Below, one piece after another: positions 22,026 through 30,988 of a stretch of 64,000 nucleotides of DNA (the stretch's first letter is position 1; the number at the start of each line of letters is the position of its first letter). Under the pieces are notes generated by a model. That model was not told the DNA's origin. It searched no databases and saw nothing but the letters and a program-made list of their open reading frames with translations. The stretch is from Peltaster fructicola. Its lineage: Eukaryota > Ascomycota > Dothideomycetes. The stretch covers positions 2,604,001 to 2,668,000 of the forward strand of contig CP051143.1 in the NCBI GenBank assembly GCA_001592805.2. The letters run 5' to 3'. A program made the translations under genes and the position numbers.

Positions 22026-25000
22026 ATGGTGTTCCTTCGACAAACACGAACTCTCATCGAGAAGACACTCCTTATCGTCCTTGTCCGAAGCTGGCTGGGA
22101 ACACTGGTGCGCTGCCTCATTGCGCCAGTCGTTTTCCTCTTCTTCATCTCATATGCCAAAAACTTCTTCGTTCCTCCTAGCGATTTTGGTATCGGGTCGC
22201 CACACTCGCTCATCACTTTCGAACAAGCTCTTGGCCAGTCTGCTGGAGGTCGAAACACGGTTGCATTTGTCAATGGAGGCCACACCGGCGGCAATATTGA
22301 ACGAGTGATCAATTCTTTGGCTTCGACCGTGACGGCGAACGGCAAGAATGCGACGATCTTGCGCAGCGAGACAGAGTTACTCTACACTTGCAAGAGTTCC
22401 ATCCGAGGAGTGACACCTTGCTTCGCAGCCATCAGCTTCGTCTCGTCGCCAAACGAAGGCAGTAGCGGCAAATGGAACTACACCATCTTCTCTGACGGCG
22501 CGCTTGGTACGAAGATCTACGTCGGAGCACAGAACAATGATGCTGAGATATACGCTCTTCCTCTGCAGCATGCCATTGATAATGCCATCGCTTCGATAAA
22601 CGGTACCAGCTTGCCCAGCAATGTCCAGCATTACCCATACACATCGCAAACGCCTGCTCAGCGCAATCGACAGATTACCAGACTCTACATGGGCACCTTG
22701 ATCACGATTCTTGCCGTCGCATACTTCGTTGGAATCGTCGGCATCTGCTACGAATTGACTGGCTTCATGGCAAGAGAGCGTGAGCTTGGCATGTCGCAAC
22801 TCATCGAAGCGATGATGCCGAATAGACGTCGCTGGGAGCCGCAGGTTGCTCGATTGCTTGCCGTGCATATCACATACGACATGCTCTATCTTCCCAGCTG
22901 GATCATCGGAGGTGTGATCATCTCACGACTCAACTACCCAACCTCGAGCGTCGGTATTGTCGTAGGTTTCTTCATCCTTTCAGGTCTTGCATTGTCGAGC
23001 TGGTCACTCGCCTTCGCAACACTCTTCAAGAAAGCCCAGCTCTCTGGAATTACGGTCGTTATCGTTTCGATTGTCCTGGCCATCATCATACAGGTTGTCC
23101 CACCGACATCATCTGCGGCTGCAGGCGTGCTCGCACTCATCTTCCCGCCAATGAACTACACTCTCTTCATCATTTATATGGCATACTGGGAGCAGCAGAC
23201 TTTGCCTGCTCAGCTTGGACAAGGACCACCGACAGCACCATGGCATGTGTCCGGTTACGCATTCTACATCTTCTGCGTTGTTCAGATTATTGTCTACCCA
23301 ATCATCGGTGCGCTCATTGAACGCACCCTATATGGCACTGGCACCAAGACCCGAGAGCTGCGCTACGATGAGCGTGCCTCCGAGCAAGCAGTCAAGGTGA
23401 CAGGCCTAGCCAAGTACTACTCGCCATCCTTCTTCTCACGATTCGGCAAGAACGGCAAGCAGGTGGTGCGAGCTGTGGACAACATCGACTTTTCTGTGCT
23501 GCGAGGTCAGATCATGGTCCTCCTGGGTGCGAACGGCAGCGGCAAGAGCACTACGCTCGACATGCTAGCAGGTCTGCAGAAACCCACGACCGGCCAAATC
23601 GAAATGGACGCAAGTGGTGGTATCGGTCTCTGTCCACAGAGGAACGTGCTCTGGGATGAGCTGACTGTTTACGAACATGTCAAGATATTCAATCGCCTCA
23701 AGGCTGACAAAGTGGACAACAAAGCCGCTCTACAAGCTCTCGTCAATGCTTGCGATCTCGAAATCAAGCTCAAGGCCAAGACTGGTACACTGTCCGGCGG
23801 ACAAAAGCGTAAATGTCAGCTCGCAATGATGTTGACAGGTGGATCGAGCATCTGTATGCTTGACGAGGTCAGCTCTGGCTTGGACCCACTCAGCAGACGC
23901 AAGATTTGGGATATCCTGCTCGCCGAGCGTGGTAAGCGTTCGATGCTGTTGACAACCCATTTCCTCGATGAAGCCGATCTTCTCTCCGACGACATCACAA
24001 TCTTGTCCAAGGGCAAACTGGTCGCTAGCGGATCAGCTGTCACACTGAAGCACAAATTGGGTGGCGGCTATCGAGTACGAATCTACCACGAGAACAAAAG
24101 GGAGCTACCTGCAGAACTCGAGAACACGCCTAAGCATGTCTACCACGATCAGACTGTGTACAGCATGGCCAGTTCTGCTGCTGCCGCTCGCTTTGTCGCT
24201 GGTCTCGAGCAGGCTGGCGTGACTGACTACCAAGTCAACGGTCCAACAATCGAAGATGTCTTCTTGAACCTCGCCGAAGAGGTCAAGGAAGAGCTCGACA
24301 AGGACAAGATGCCAGAGAGCCCTGACTCAGCTTCTGATGATGGTACACCACGGAAGACAATAGCCGCAGAGTCGGATCTGCAGCTCGCTAAAGGCAATCA
24401 GCTCTCCTTCTGGGGACAGACATTGGTGCTCTTCCGCAAGAGACTTGTCATCGTCAGGCATAATCCTTTCCCATATCTGGCAGCTTTCTTGATCCCGATC
24501 ATCGCAGCAGGTCTTGTCAGCTTATTCTTGAAGGGTTTGACTGCGCTCTCATGCCACCCAGAGGACAACCTGACGCCTAGTATCGTCACCTCATTGGCAA
24601 CCTACCTAGGCTTTAACGCAACCATTCCTGTTGGTCCTGCTGACAGAGTGTCCATACCATACTTCTACAGCATCTATCCGCTCTTGAACCCGCCTCCTTT
24701 CAAGAATGTATCCTCGCTTCAGGCGATGCAGGACTACGTCTCGAATAACTTCAACACAACCAGACCTGGCGCGATCTTCGTCGGCGACACACCTACCTTC
24801 GCATGGCGCGGTAATTATGGGATGTACTATGCTATCGCAATACAGAATCTCCTGGACAACGCACTCTTGACCAATATTCCCATCATAGCCAACTACAACA
24901 CATTCGCCATTCCCTGGGGTGCTGACATGGGCAACACCTTGCAGTTCACTCTCTACTTTGGCCTTGCCATGAGTGCCGTGCCAGGATTCTTCTCCCTCTA

Positions 25001-26822
25001 TCCTAATGCCGAACGATTGAGGAATGTCAGAGCGCTGCATTACAGCAACGGAGTACGAGCTGGACCTCTCTGGCTCGCATACACACTCTTCGACTTCATC
25101 ATCCTGATCGTGGCAAGCGCTATCGTGGTCATCATTTTCAATGCTACCTTCGGCGCATGGTATGGCATTGGCTATCTCTTCCTGGTCTTCGTGCTCTTCG
25201 GACTTTCCGCAATCCTGATGTCATATGTGGTCTCGCTCTTTACCACAAGTCAGTTGGCGTCGTTCGCATTTGCAGCAGGAGGACAGTGTGTATTCTTCCT
25301 GCTTTACTTTATCTCACTCCTGTGCATTCTGACGTACGCGCCAGCGGCAGATGTTGATAGGGACGTCTTGATTGCCAATTACACCATCGCACTCTTCTTC
25401 CCAGCTGGCAACCTACTACGAGCCATCTTGGTGGCCTTCAACGACTTTTCTTTGACTTGTCGAGGCACAGATCTCGCACCGTACCCCGGAGCTTTTGACG
25501 TGTACGGCAGCTGCATTCTCTATCTCATCTTGCAGTCGATCGTCTTCCTGGTCATACTGATTTGGTACGACAGCGGCTACAAGCCTGGCTTTCTTGGCAA
25601 AACAAAGCAAAAGGCAGTCGACGACGAACAGAAGGAAGACGTCGACACCGAGGTCTGGGAGGAGGCGAGCCGAGTCGACACGTCATCTGATGCACTGCGT
25701 GTCAAGCATGCTACGAAAGTATTCGGCACAAACGTGGCTGTTGACGATGTGTCTTTCGGTGTACCCATCGGTCAGACATTCGCGCTCCTGGGTCCCAATG
25801 GTGCTGGCAAGTCGACGACAATCGGTTTGATTCGTGGTGATACTCGTCCGACTGGACGTTACAGCGAAATCCTCGTCGAGGACAGGTCCATCATCGCTTC
25901 TCGAGCAGCAGCAAGAGCATATCTGGGCGTCTGCCCTCAATTCGACGCCATGGATCAGATGACAGCGGTCGAACATCTTCGTTTTTACGCGCGAGCTCGT
26001 GGTGTCAAGGACGTTGAACACAATGTCGAGCGGGTTATCCACGCTGTCGGTCTGGCTCCATTTAAGACCCGCATGGCCAGCAAGCTCTCTGGCGGAAACA
26101 AACGAAAGCTCAGTCTAGGCGTTGCGCTGATTGGCAATCCTTCAGTGCTGCTTCTTGATGAACCAAGTAGCGGTATGGATGCTGCTTCGAAGCGTGTGAT
26201 GTGGCGAACACTGCGTGCTGTGGCATCTGGTCGCTCTCTCGTGCTGACGACTCACTCCATGGAGGAGGCTGATGCGCTAGCTGATCGTGCTGGCATCATG
26301 GCTCGACGTATGCTTGCTCTTGGCACTTCTGATCAGCTCAGAAAGAAGCACGGAGATGCTTACCATGTGCATCTTGTCCACAAAGATGCACCGTACACAT
26401 CTGAGGCTGACATGGATGACATCAAGGCATTCATCCGAAGGACATTCTCAGGCGCGGAGGTCGAGGATCGAACGTTCCATGGACAGCTCCGGTTCAGCGT
26501 CCCGAACGATCGTACGCAGGCGAGAAACGAGCCGGATGTGCAAGACACGGATGCGATCCAGAGCAAGAAGGGTGCAATTGCGACAGTCGTCTCCTCGAGC
26601 GGAGTGTCACGAAGCGGCATTGCAGCACTATTCGCCGAGCTTGAGGCCAACAAGGAGAAGCTTGGCTTCGAGTACTACTCTGTCAGTCAAGCAACACTCG
26701 ATCAGGTGTTCTTGAGCATCGTGTCGAAGCACAATGTCGAGGAAGAGAACTATGCCAGAGCGCATCCGAAGAAGAATAGACGGCTGGCATCGCTACCTAG
26801 AGCACTCCTTTGTGGCTTTTAG
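22026..26822 (+). CDS. ABCA-subfamily full-size ABC transporter
   Basis: The product has 1598 residues in one exon. Each half has a first membrane helix, a large luminal or extracellular loop, five or so further helices and a nucleotide-binding domain. NBD1 has Walker A GANGSGKST at 501-509, signature LSGGQ near 588 and Walker B CMLDEVSSGLDP. NBD2 has Walker A GPNGAGKST at 1256-1264, signature LSGGN near 1353 and Walker B LLLDEPSSGMD. The order TM-NBD-TM-NBD and the ABCA-like loops point to the lipid-transporter branch; substrate and membrane are not known. The ATG at 22026 (MVFLRQTRTLIEKTLLIV) matches the usual fungal ABCA start. The frame is open upstream only by non-ATG codons. The following GT8-like gene lies on the same strand. 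Confidence 0.94.
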   Translation: MVFLRQTRTLIEKTLLIVLVRSWLGTLVRCLIAPVVFLFFISYAKNFFVPPSDFGIGSPHSLITFEQALGQSAGGRNTVAFVNGGHTGGNIERVINSLASTVTANGKNATILRSETELLYTCKSSIRGVTPCFAAISFVSSPNEGSSGKWNYTIFSDGALGTKIYVGAQNNDAEIYALPLQHAIDNAIASINGTSLPSNVQHYPYTSQTPAQRNRQITRLYMGTLITILAVAYFVGIVGICYELTGFMARERELGMSQLIEAMMPNRRRWEPQVARLLAVHITYDMLYLPSWIIGGVIISRLNYPTSSVGIVVGFFILSGLALSSWSLAFATLFKKAQLSGITVVIVSIVLAIIIQVVPPTSSAAAGVLALIFPPMNYTLFIIYMAYWEQQTLPAQLGQGPPTAPWHVSGYAFYIFCVVQIIVYPIIGALIERTLYGTGTKTRELRYDERASEQAVKVTGLAKYYSPSFFSRFGKNGKQVVRAVDNIDFSVLRGQIMVLLGANGSGKSTTLDMLAGLQKPTTGQIEMDASGGIGLCPQRNVLWDELTVYEHVKIFNRLKADKVDNKAALQALVNACDLEIKLKAKTGTLSGGQKRKCQLAMMLTGGSSICMLDEVSSGLDPLSRRKIWDILLAERGKRSMLLTTHFLDEADLLSDDITILSKGKLVASGSAVTLKHKLGGGYRVRIYHENKRELPAELENTPKHVYHDQTVYSMASSAAAARFVAGLEQAGVTDYQVNGPTIEDVFLNLAEEVKEELDKDKMPESPDSASDDGTPRKTIAAESDLQLAKGNQLSFWGQTLVLFRKRLVIVRHNPFPYLAAFLIPIIAAGLVSLFLKGLTALSCHPEDNLTPSIVTSLATYLGFNATIPVGPADRVSIPYFYSIYPLLNPPPFKNVSSLQAMQDYVSNNFNTTRPGAIFVGDTPTFAWRGNYGMYYAIAIQNLLDNALLTNIPIIANYNTFAIPWGADMGNTLQFTLYFGLAMSAVPGFFSLYPNAERLRNVRALHYSNGVRAGPLWLAYTLFDFIILIVASAIVVIIFNATFGAWYGIGYLFLVFVLFGLSAILMSYVVSLFTTSQLASFAFAAGGQCVFFLLYFISLLCILTYAPAADVDRDVLIANYTIALFFPAGNLLRAILVAFNDFSLTCRGTDLAPYPGAFDVYGSCILYLILQSIVFLVILIWYDSGYKPGFLGKTKQKAVDDEQKEDVDTEVWEEASRVDTSSDALRVKHATKVFGTNVAVDDVSFGVPIGQTFALLGPNGAGKSTTIGLIRGDTRPTGRYSEILVEDRSIIASRAAARAYLGVCPQFDAMDQMTAVEHLRFYARARGVKDVEHNVERVIHAVGLAPFKTRMASKLSGGNKRKLSLGVALIGNPSVLLLDEPSSGMDAASKRVMWRTLRAVASGRSLVLTTHSMEEADALADRAGIMARRMLALGTSDQLRKKHGDAYHVHLVHKDAPYTSEADMDDIKAFIRRTFSGAEVEDRTFHGQLRFSVPNDRTQARNEPDVQDTDAIQSKKGAIATVVSSSGVSRSGIAALFAELEANKEKLGFEYYSVSQATLDQVFLSIVSKHNVEEENYARAHPKKNRRLASLPRALLCGF

Positions 26823-27158
26823 ACAGGCAAAGCATAGAATGATAGATTCGTGGGAGCCATATACTAATCAACACTAGGCAATCGTGTCTACGTTGCGCTC
26901 CCGTGCCCTAATCTCTCTCTCGGGCTGGAGCCCGAGCATTTACGAGCTTGGCGCAAGTTTTATGCATGCCGGACTAGCCGTAGCAGGCAGGAAGCCGGTC
27001 GTGACTCGTGACCGAGTCCTTGCATAGATATATGCTTAGCATCAACCCCGTCGATCAGGTCAGTGTGTCAGACGGATGCTTTCCCGGCCATGCATTTCAC
27101 GACGCCCTGAGCTGAAATTTCAGCAAGCTGGTTGTCATTATACGACTTCACAGCCAGC
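26823..27158. other. Intergenic with a perfect short hairpin
   Basis: The space between the ABCA stop and the next ATG contains an 8-bp perfect inverted repeat CTCGGGCT-GG-AGCCCGAG at 26919-26936. No gene is seen. Confidence 0.5.
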
Positions 27159-28271
27159 ATGATTATCCGGCGCAGCGGCAAGACTTTGCTGGTCTTCGGT
27201 GCTATCTTCAGTGCTTTACTAATCCTCTTCTTCGTTCCGCAAACAGGCATCAAGGAGAAGTCTACGAAGATAGTCAACGACCTGCTTGCGAGCAAGAAGA
27301 ACGAGACAGACAAGCCGACGTGGAACGACGATAAGTATTACTTCCAGGTCAACCTGCCGCAATATGAATTGCCACAGTTTGGTAAGGTTGAGCTCGCAGC
27401 TGCACCTCAGAACTACAAGGGTCCTGGAGGCGAGACGATAGCGACCTTCTATGCCAGCCGCGATGCTGATATGCATGATCCGTACTTCCTGGCCGCGCAG
27501 CAGATTGTGTATCGAGTGCTCTGGAATCCGCGGACCAAGACGACCAAATACCCAATGACTGTGTTCGTGACGCCGTTCATCTCACAGGAACAGAGGGACT
27601 TCTTCATTGGGGCTGGAGCGATTGTGAGAGAGGTTCCTCTGCGGCCATTTGTGCCGACTGAAGCAGGTGCTGCAGGTCGACTGAAGGACATGTTCACGAA
27701 ACTAGAGATGTGGTATCAGCGCGACTTCAAGCGTATTGCCTATCTGGACTCGGATGCCTTCCCTGTCGACCACATCGACTCTATATTCGACCTCGTGCCA
27801 TGGCAGATGTGCAAGAAGGAGCTCCTCCCGGAAGGTGACCGATCAGTCGCAGACGACATCTGCAAGTACAGCTTTGGTGGCTGGAAGGACTACGACGGTA
27901 TCAACGCAGGTGTAATGGTCTTCAACCCGAATGAGGCCATGTTCGGACGCCTCGTTCGAGAAAGCCTGAACCAAAGCAACTTCAACAACGGCCTGATGGA
28001 GCAATCTCTGCTTCAATACACATATAATCCTGAAGGGCCATTCCCTCCATCAACTCTCAGCCATGAGTGGAACGCTGGTGGTGATATGACTGCGAGTGGC
28101 CAACACCAATATATCCTCCATTCCAAGATCTGGAACACTGGCTTCGAAGCTCATGACACTTGGTACTACAACGAATTCAAGCACATGTGGCAGGATATGA
28201 TAGACTGGTACAAGACTGACCAGTTCCTCACTGCACGAAGAGAGTCAGGACCAAAGAGTGTCTGGGAGTGA
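27159..28271 (+). CDS. Type II membrane glycosyltransferase of the GT8-like group
   Basis: The product has 370 residues and no intron. The ATG at 27159 gives a short basic cytosolic tail and one membrane anchor (LLVFGAIFSALLILFFV at about residues 9-25), as in Golgi enzymes. The catalytic domain has ATFYASRDADMHDPYFLAA, then the nucleotide-sugar metal site DSD in KRIAYLDSDAFPVDHIDS. Further on are the acceptor-side motif GINAGVMVFNPN and the late motif HEWNAGG. This order is that of glycogenin-like GT8 enzymes, including fungal Gnt1-type N-acetylglucosaminyltransferases. Donor sugar and acceptor cannot be told from the sequence. The frame opens upstream with a non-ATG codon at 27132, so the first ATG was taken. 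Confidence 0.87.
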   Translation: MIIRRSGKTLLVFGAIFSALLILFFVPQTGIKEKSTKIVNDLLASKKNETDKPTWNDDKYYFQVNLPQYELPQFGKVELAAAPQNYKGPGGETIATFYASRDADMHDPYFLAAQQIVYRVLWNPRTKTTKYPMTVFVTPFISQEQRDFFIGAGAIVREVPLRPFVPTEAGAAGRLKDMFTKLEMWYQRDFKRIAYLDSDAFPVDHIDSIFDLVPWQMCKKELLPEGDRSVADDICKYSFGGWKDYDGINAGVMVFNPNEAMFGRLVRESLNQSNFNNGLMEQSLLQYTYNPEGPFPPSTLSHEWNAGGDMTASGQHQYILHSKIWNTGFEAHDTWYYNEFKHMWQDMIDWYKTDQFLTARRESGPKSVWE

Positions 28272-28780
28272 TACCACGAACCATCCATAGACAGATTGAT
28301 ACATACGCAGGGTGAGGCATATACAGCATGGTCCAGGCATAGCACAACACAGGCATGGCATGGCACAGACACCAGCGACGAAACACATCCAGACGAGGCA
28401 CAACGATCAAAGCACTCTGGTAATGAGAGCGTCACGAAGATTTTCTGGTCCTTAGAGTTTTTGGGAGGACAGGTGGAGCATGAGAGTGTCTCAGTATGTA
28501 TATATCGAAATCGCATCCGTAGGTAGACGCTTGGCTGCAGTACGATGCGCAATGCAATCATGGCATTCCTCTTTCCGCTTTACACCTGCATCATCCCTGG
28601 TGCTTGTCATTGTGGAGAAACAAGCTTCGCCATGCCAAGTGACGCAACAAACACCACGACACCCTGATCGTCTAGCCATTGGGCAGCATTACCTCATTCT
28701 CTACCATTCACATCCTGGTCTTGTGCCCTGAGAAACATCTCACCCTCCTTTGTGACAAAACTATCAACAGCACTGCAACC
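28272..28780. other. Intergenic
   Basis: The space between the glycosyltransferase stop and the phosphatidylserine decarboxylase ATG contains promoter and untranslated sequence, with a CT-rich stretch near 28690-28750. No gene is supported. Confidence 0.5.
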
Positions 28781-29926
28781 ATGACGTCCGAAACACCAGC
28801 TGGCAAGAAACTGCCACAAGAGCACCTCGACGCCGCTGAAGGCTTGCTCAAGGACATCACCTCAAAAGCAGCCCAGCCAGAGACCGATCCAAAGTCACAC
28901 CTACATGCACCAGCAACTCACGACAGCTCACATCACTTGTTCAGATCTGTCTTTCCATACAAGAGCCTCGAGGACTTCGAGAACGCATGGCATCTAGGCA
29001 ACTATGTCATTGATAGACAGACAGGTCAGAAGTCTTTCGAGGCAATGTCGATCTACGTTCGATTGGGCATGCATCTACTCTACTACGGCAGTGAACAGGA
29101 GCAAGTCCTGCACTGGCAGCGTACACAGGCTTTGCTCAAGGAACAGAGCGAGAAAATGGGTAAGCAGTATGACGACCCAGCCAGTGTCGATCATATCCAG
29201 CCGTTCATCGACAGCTTTGGCCTGCAAAACACATTGCACGAGATGGTCGAGCCGGATCCAAAGAAATACAAGTCCTTCAATGACTTCTTCGCCCGTGAGA
29301 TCAAACTGAGCGCACGTCCTGTCGCCGAACCAGACAACGACCGAGTTGTGAGCAGTCCTGCTGACTGCAGGATTACCACCTTCCCGACAGTCGACCTAGC
29401 CACGAAGTACTGGATCAAAGGCTTTGGCTTCACCCTGAGCAGACTACTCGGAAGTGACGAGCTAGCTCACAAGTTCGACGGTGGCAGCATTGCAGTGGCA
29501 AGACTGGCTCCTCAGGACTACCACAGATGGCACGCTCCGGTGTCCGGAAAGGTTGAGAGCATCAAAGAGATTCCTGGAGCATACTACACGGTCAATCCGC
29601 AAGCGATCAACGAGCCTGGTACCCTTGACGTGTTCTGCGAGAACAGGCGATCGGTCATGACTGTGTCTCGTAGTGGCAGCGGTTCACCAATTGCCATCAT
29701 TGCTGTAGGAGCTATGTTGGTTGGATCGATTGTGTATCAGAATGGTGTTGTAGAGGGCTCGCAGATCAGCAGAGGCCAGTGTCTTGGAGCTTTCAGGTAT
29801 GGAGGCAGCACCGTTATCGTGCTGTTCCCGCCCAAGGAGGTGAGCTTCGATGAGGATTTGGTGAAGAACTCGACGGAACAGAAGTGTGAGACTCTGGTCC
29901 AGGTCGGCTGGCGTATTGGATCATGA
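28781..29926 (+). CDS. Phosphatidylserine decarboxylase
   Basis: This enzyme decarboxylates phosphatidylserine to phosphatidylethanolamine. The protein has 381 residues. The self-cleavage motif is the GGST in FRYGGSTVIVLFP, with the Ser that becomes the pyruvoyl group near residue 343. Other family marks are KSFNDFFAREIKLSARPV, VVSSPADCRI and DYHRWHAPVSGKV. There is no C2 or EF-hand region as in yeast Psd2. There is also no clear mitochondrial presequence or membrane helix as in Psd1. It therefore belongs to the shorter soluble-looking group frequent in filamentous fungi. Some of that group act in pathways other than bulk lipid synthesis, so cell location is uncertain. The start at ATG 28781 has a good context (CAACCATGACG). 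Confidence 0.92.
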   Translation: MTSETPAGKKLPQEHLDAAEGLLKDITSKAAQPETDPKSHLHAPATHDSSHHLFRSVFPYKSLEDFENAWHLGNYVIDRQTGQKSFEAMSIYVRLGMHLLYYGSEQEQVLHWQRTQALLKEQSEKMGKQYDDPASVDHIQPFIDSFGLQNTLHEMVEPDPKKYKSFNDFFAREIKLSARPVAEPDNDRVVSSPADCRITTFPTVDLATKYWIKGFGFTLSRLLGSDELAHKFDGGSIAVARLAPQDYHRWHAPVSGKVESIKEIPGAYYTVNPQAINEPGTLDVFCENRRSVMTVSRSGSGSPIAIIAVGAMLVGSIVYQNGVVEGSQISRGQCLGAFRYGGSTVIVLFPPKEVSFDEDLVKNSTEQKCETLVQVGWRIGS

Positions 29927-30024
29927 GCACTGCAGTCGTCGTCAAAGCAAATAGAGTTTTCGTCAACCATCTGTTCATGCCACAAGCATCTGTGGTGCGT
30001 CTAGTTCTTATCGTTTGTCATCGT

Positions 30025-30834
30025 TCATCTGTCGTCGTAACCTCGTCGCCTCTCCCGCGCACGATATGGGGAACGGGATCTTGCAGGACTGCGTTGGCGG
30101 TCGCGCTCGTCGAATCGTCGACGCTGTCGACCAGGCGAACCTTGTTGTCGTGATGGTGTTCGACTGCGTGATCTGTCGTTCCTTCGACGCTCTCGAGGTC
30201 TGTCATCCTTTCTACGCTCTCTACTGCCCCGTCTGTCGTGGTTCCTACGGTCTCCACTGCGTGATCTATGTCGTTGATGCTCACGAGATCGATCCCTATC
30301 GCCATGCCTACGATGTCGATTGCGACTCCTGTCTCGCGAATTTGATCGTCTTCTGCGGTGTCGTTCTGGCTCTCTACTCCTCCGTCTCTCTCGTTGCCGA
30401 TCATGCCGATCTCGTGGTCTTCCTTCGTCCTTTGAGCTCTTGGCAAGTGTCTGTTCGCCATGATCTGACTCTTCCAGTGTATCCCTCACTGCCTGCGCAA
30501 GCTTGCTTACACCAAGTGGCTCAGTGTTGGCACTCCGATCAGGCACAGGCAAACCAAGCGCTCTCGCCATAGCATCTTCCTCTGCCTCTTTCACCTTCCG
30601 GAGCTCCTCTTTACGTCGCTGCTGCTCATCTGCTGCAAGATCCTCAGGTGTCTTTTCTGCATCTTCGGCTTTCGCATACCAATTTAGATCTTTGCCCTTC
30701 TGCCATCGACCGACTGGTGCCATCAACGAGTGTCCCAGGTAGTTCTCCCGATGCTGCGAAGACCTGACGTCGTCCCATTTGAAGTCGACGCCTCCACGCG
30801 ACCCTTCCTTTCGCACAGTCTGCAGAAGATCCAT
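30025..30834 (-). CDS. Mmtag-domain protein with Arg/Ser/Asp-rich tail
   Basis: The product has 269 residues in one exon. Residues 13-55 form the Mmtag (multiple myeloma tumor-associated protein 2) domain: GGVDFKWDDVRSSQHRENYL and GHSLMAPVGRWQKGKDLNWY. A charged coiled-coil segment follows (QQRRKEELRKVKEAEEDAMA at about 70-90). The C-terminal half is rich in Arg, Asp and Ser (RDRSRNRHRRHGDRDRSREH and similar), as in nuclear splicing-associated proteins. The cellular function of the family is poorly known. A nuclear RNA-related role is an inference from the tail. The start codon lies 154 bp from the glucosidase I ATG on the other strand. Confidence 0.9.
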   Translation of the reverse strand: MDLLQTVRKEGSRGGVDFKWDDVRSSQHRENYLGHSLMAPVGRWQKGKDLNWYAKAEDAEKTPEDLAADEQQRRKEELRKVKEAEEDAMARALGLPVPDRSANTEPLGVSKLAQAVRDTLEESDHGEQTLAKSSKDEGRPRDRHDRQRERRRSREPERHRRRRSNSRDRSRNRHRRHGDRDRSREHQRHRSRSGDRRNHDRRGSRERRKDDRPRERRRNDRSRSRTPSRQQGSPGRQRRRFDERDRQRSPARSRSPYRARERRRGYDDR

Positions 30835-30988
30835 ATTGGGTGAATGATGTAGCTGATCATGTCACGAGTAGATCTTCCACCAAGCTTGACGTCGTGGGTT
30901 GAAGCTTTGACGCAACACTTTCTATATCTCCAACGTGGCCTTGCACAGTCACTTTTACGGGTACTGCTACCACAACAGCAGCTATCTC
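30835..30988. promoter_or_regulatory. Compact divergent promoter of the Mmtag and glucosidase I genes
   Basis: Only 154 bp lie between the two ATGs, so both leaders and both core promoters must overlap or be very short. No particular element is claimed. Confidence 0.45.

Noticed and set aside
30015-30572. 185-codon plus-strand frame rich in Cys, Val and His
   Set aside because: It is the antisense reading of the Arg/Asp/Ser-rich tail of the Mmtag protein; low-complexity tails often leave the other strand open.
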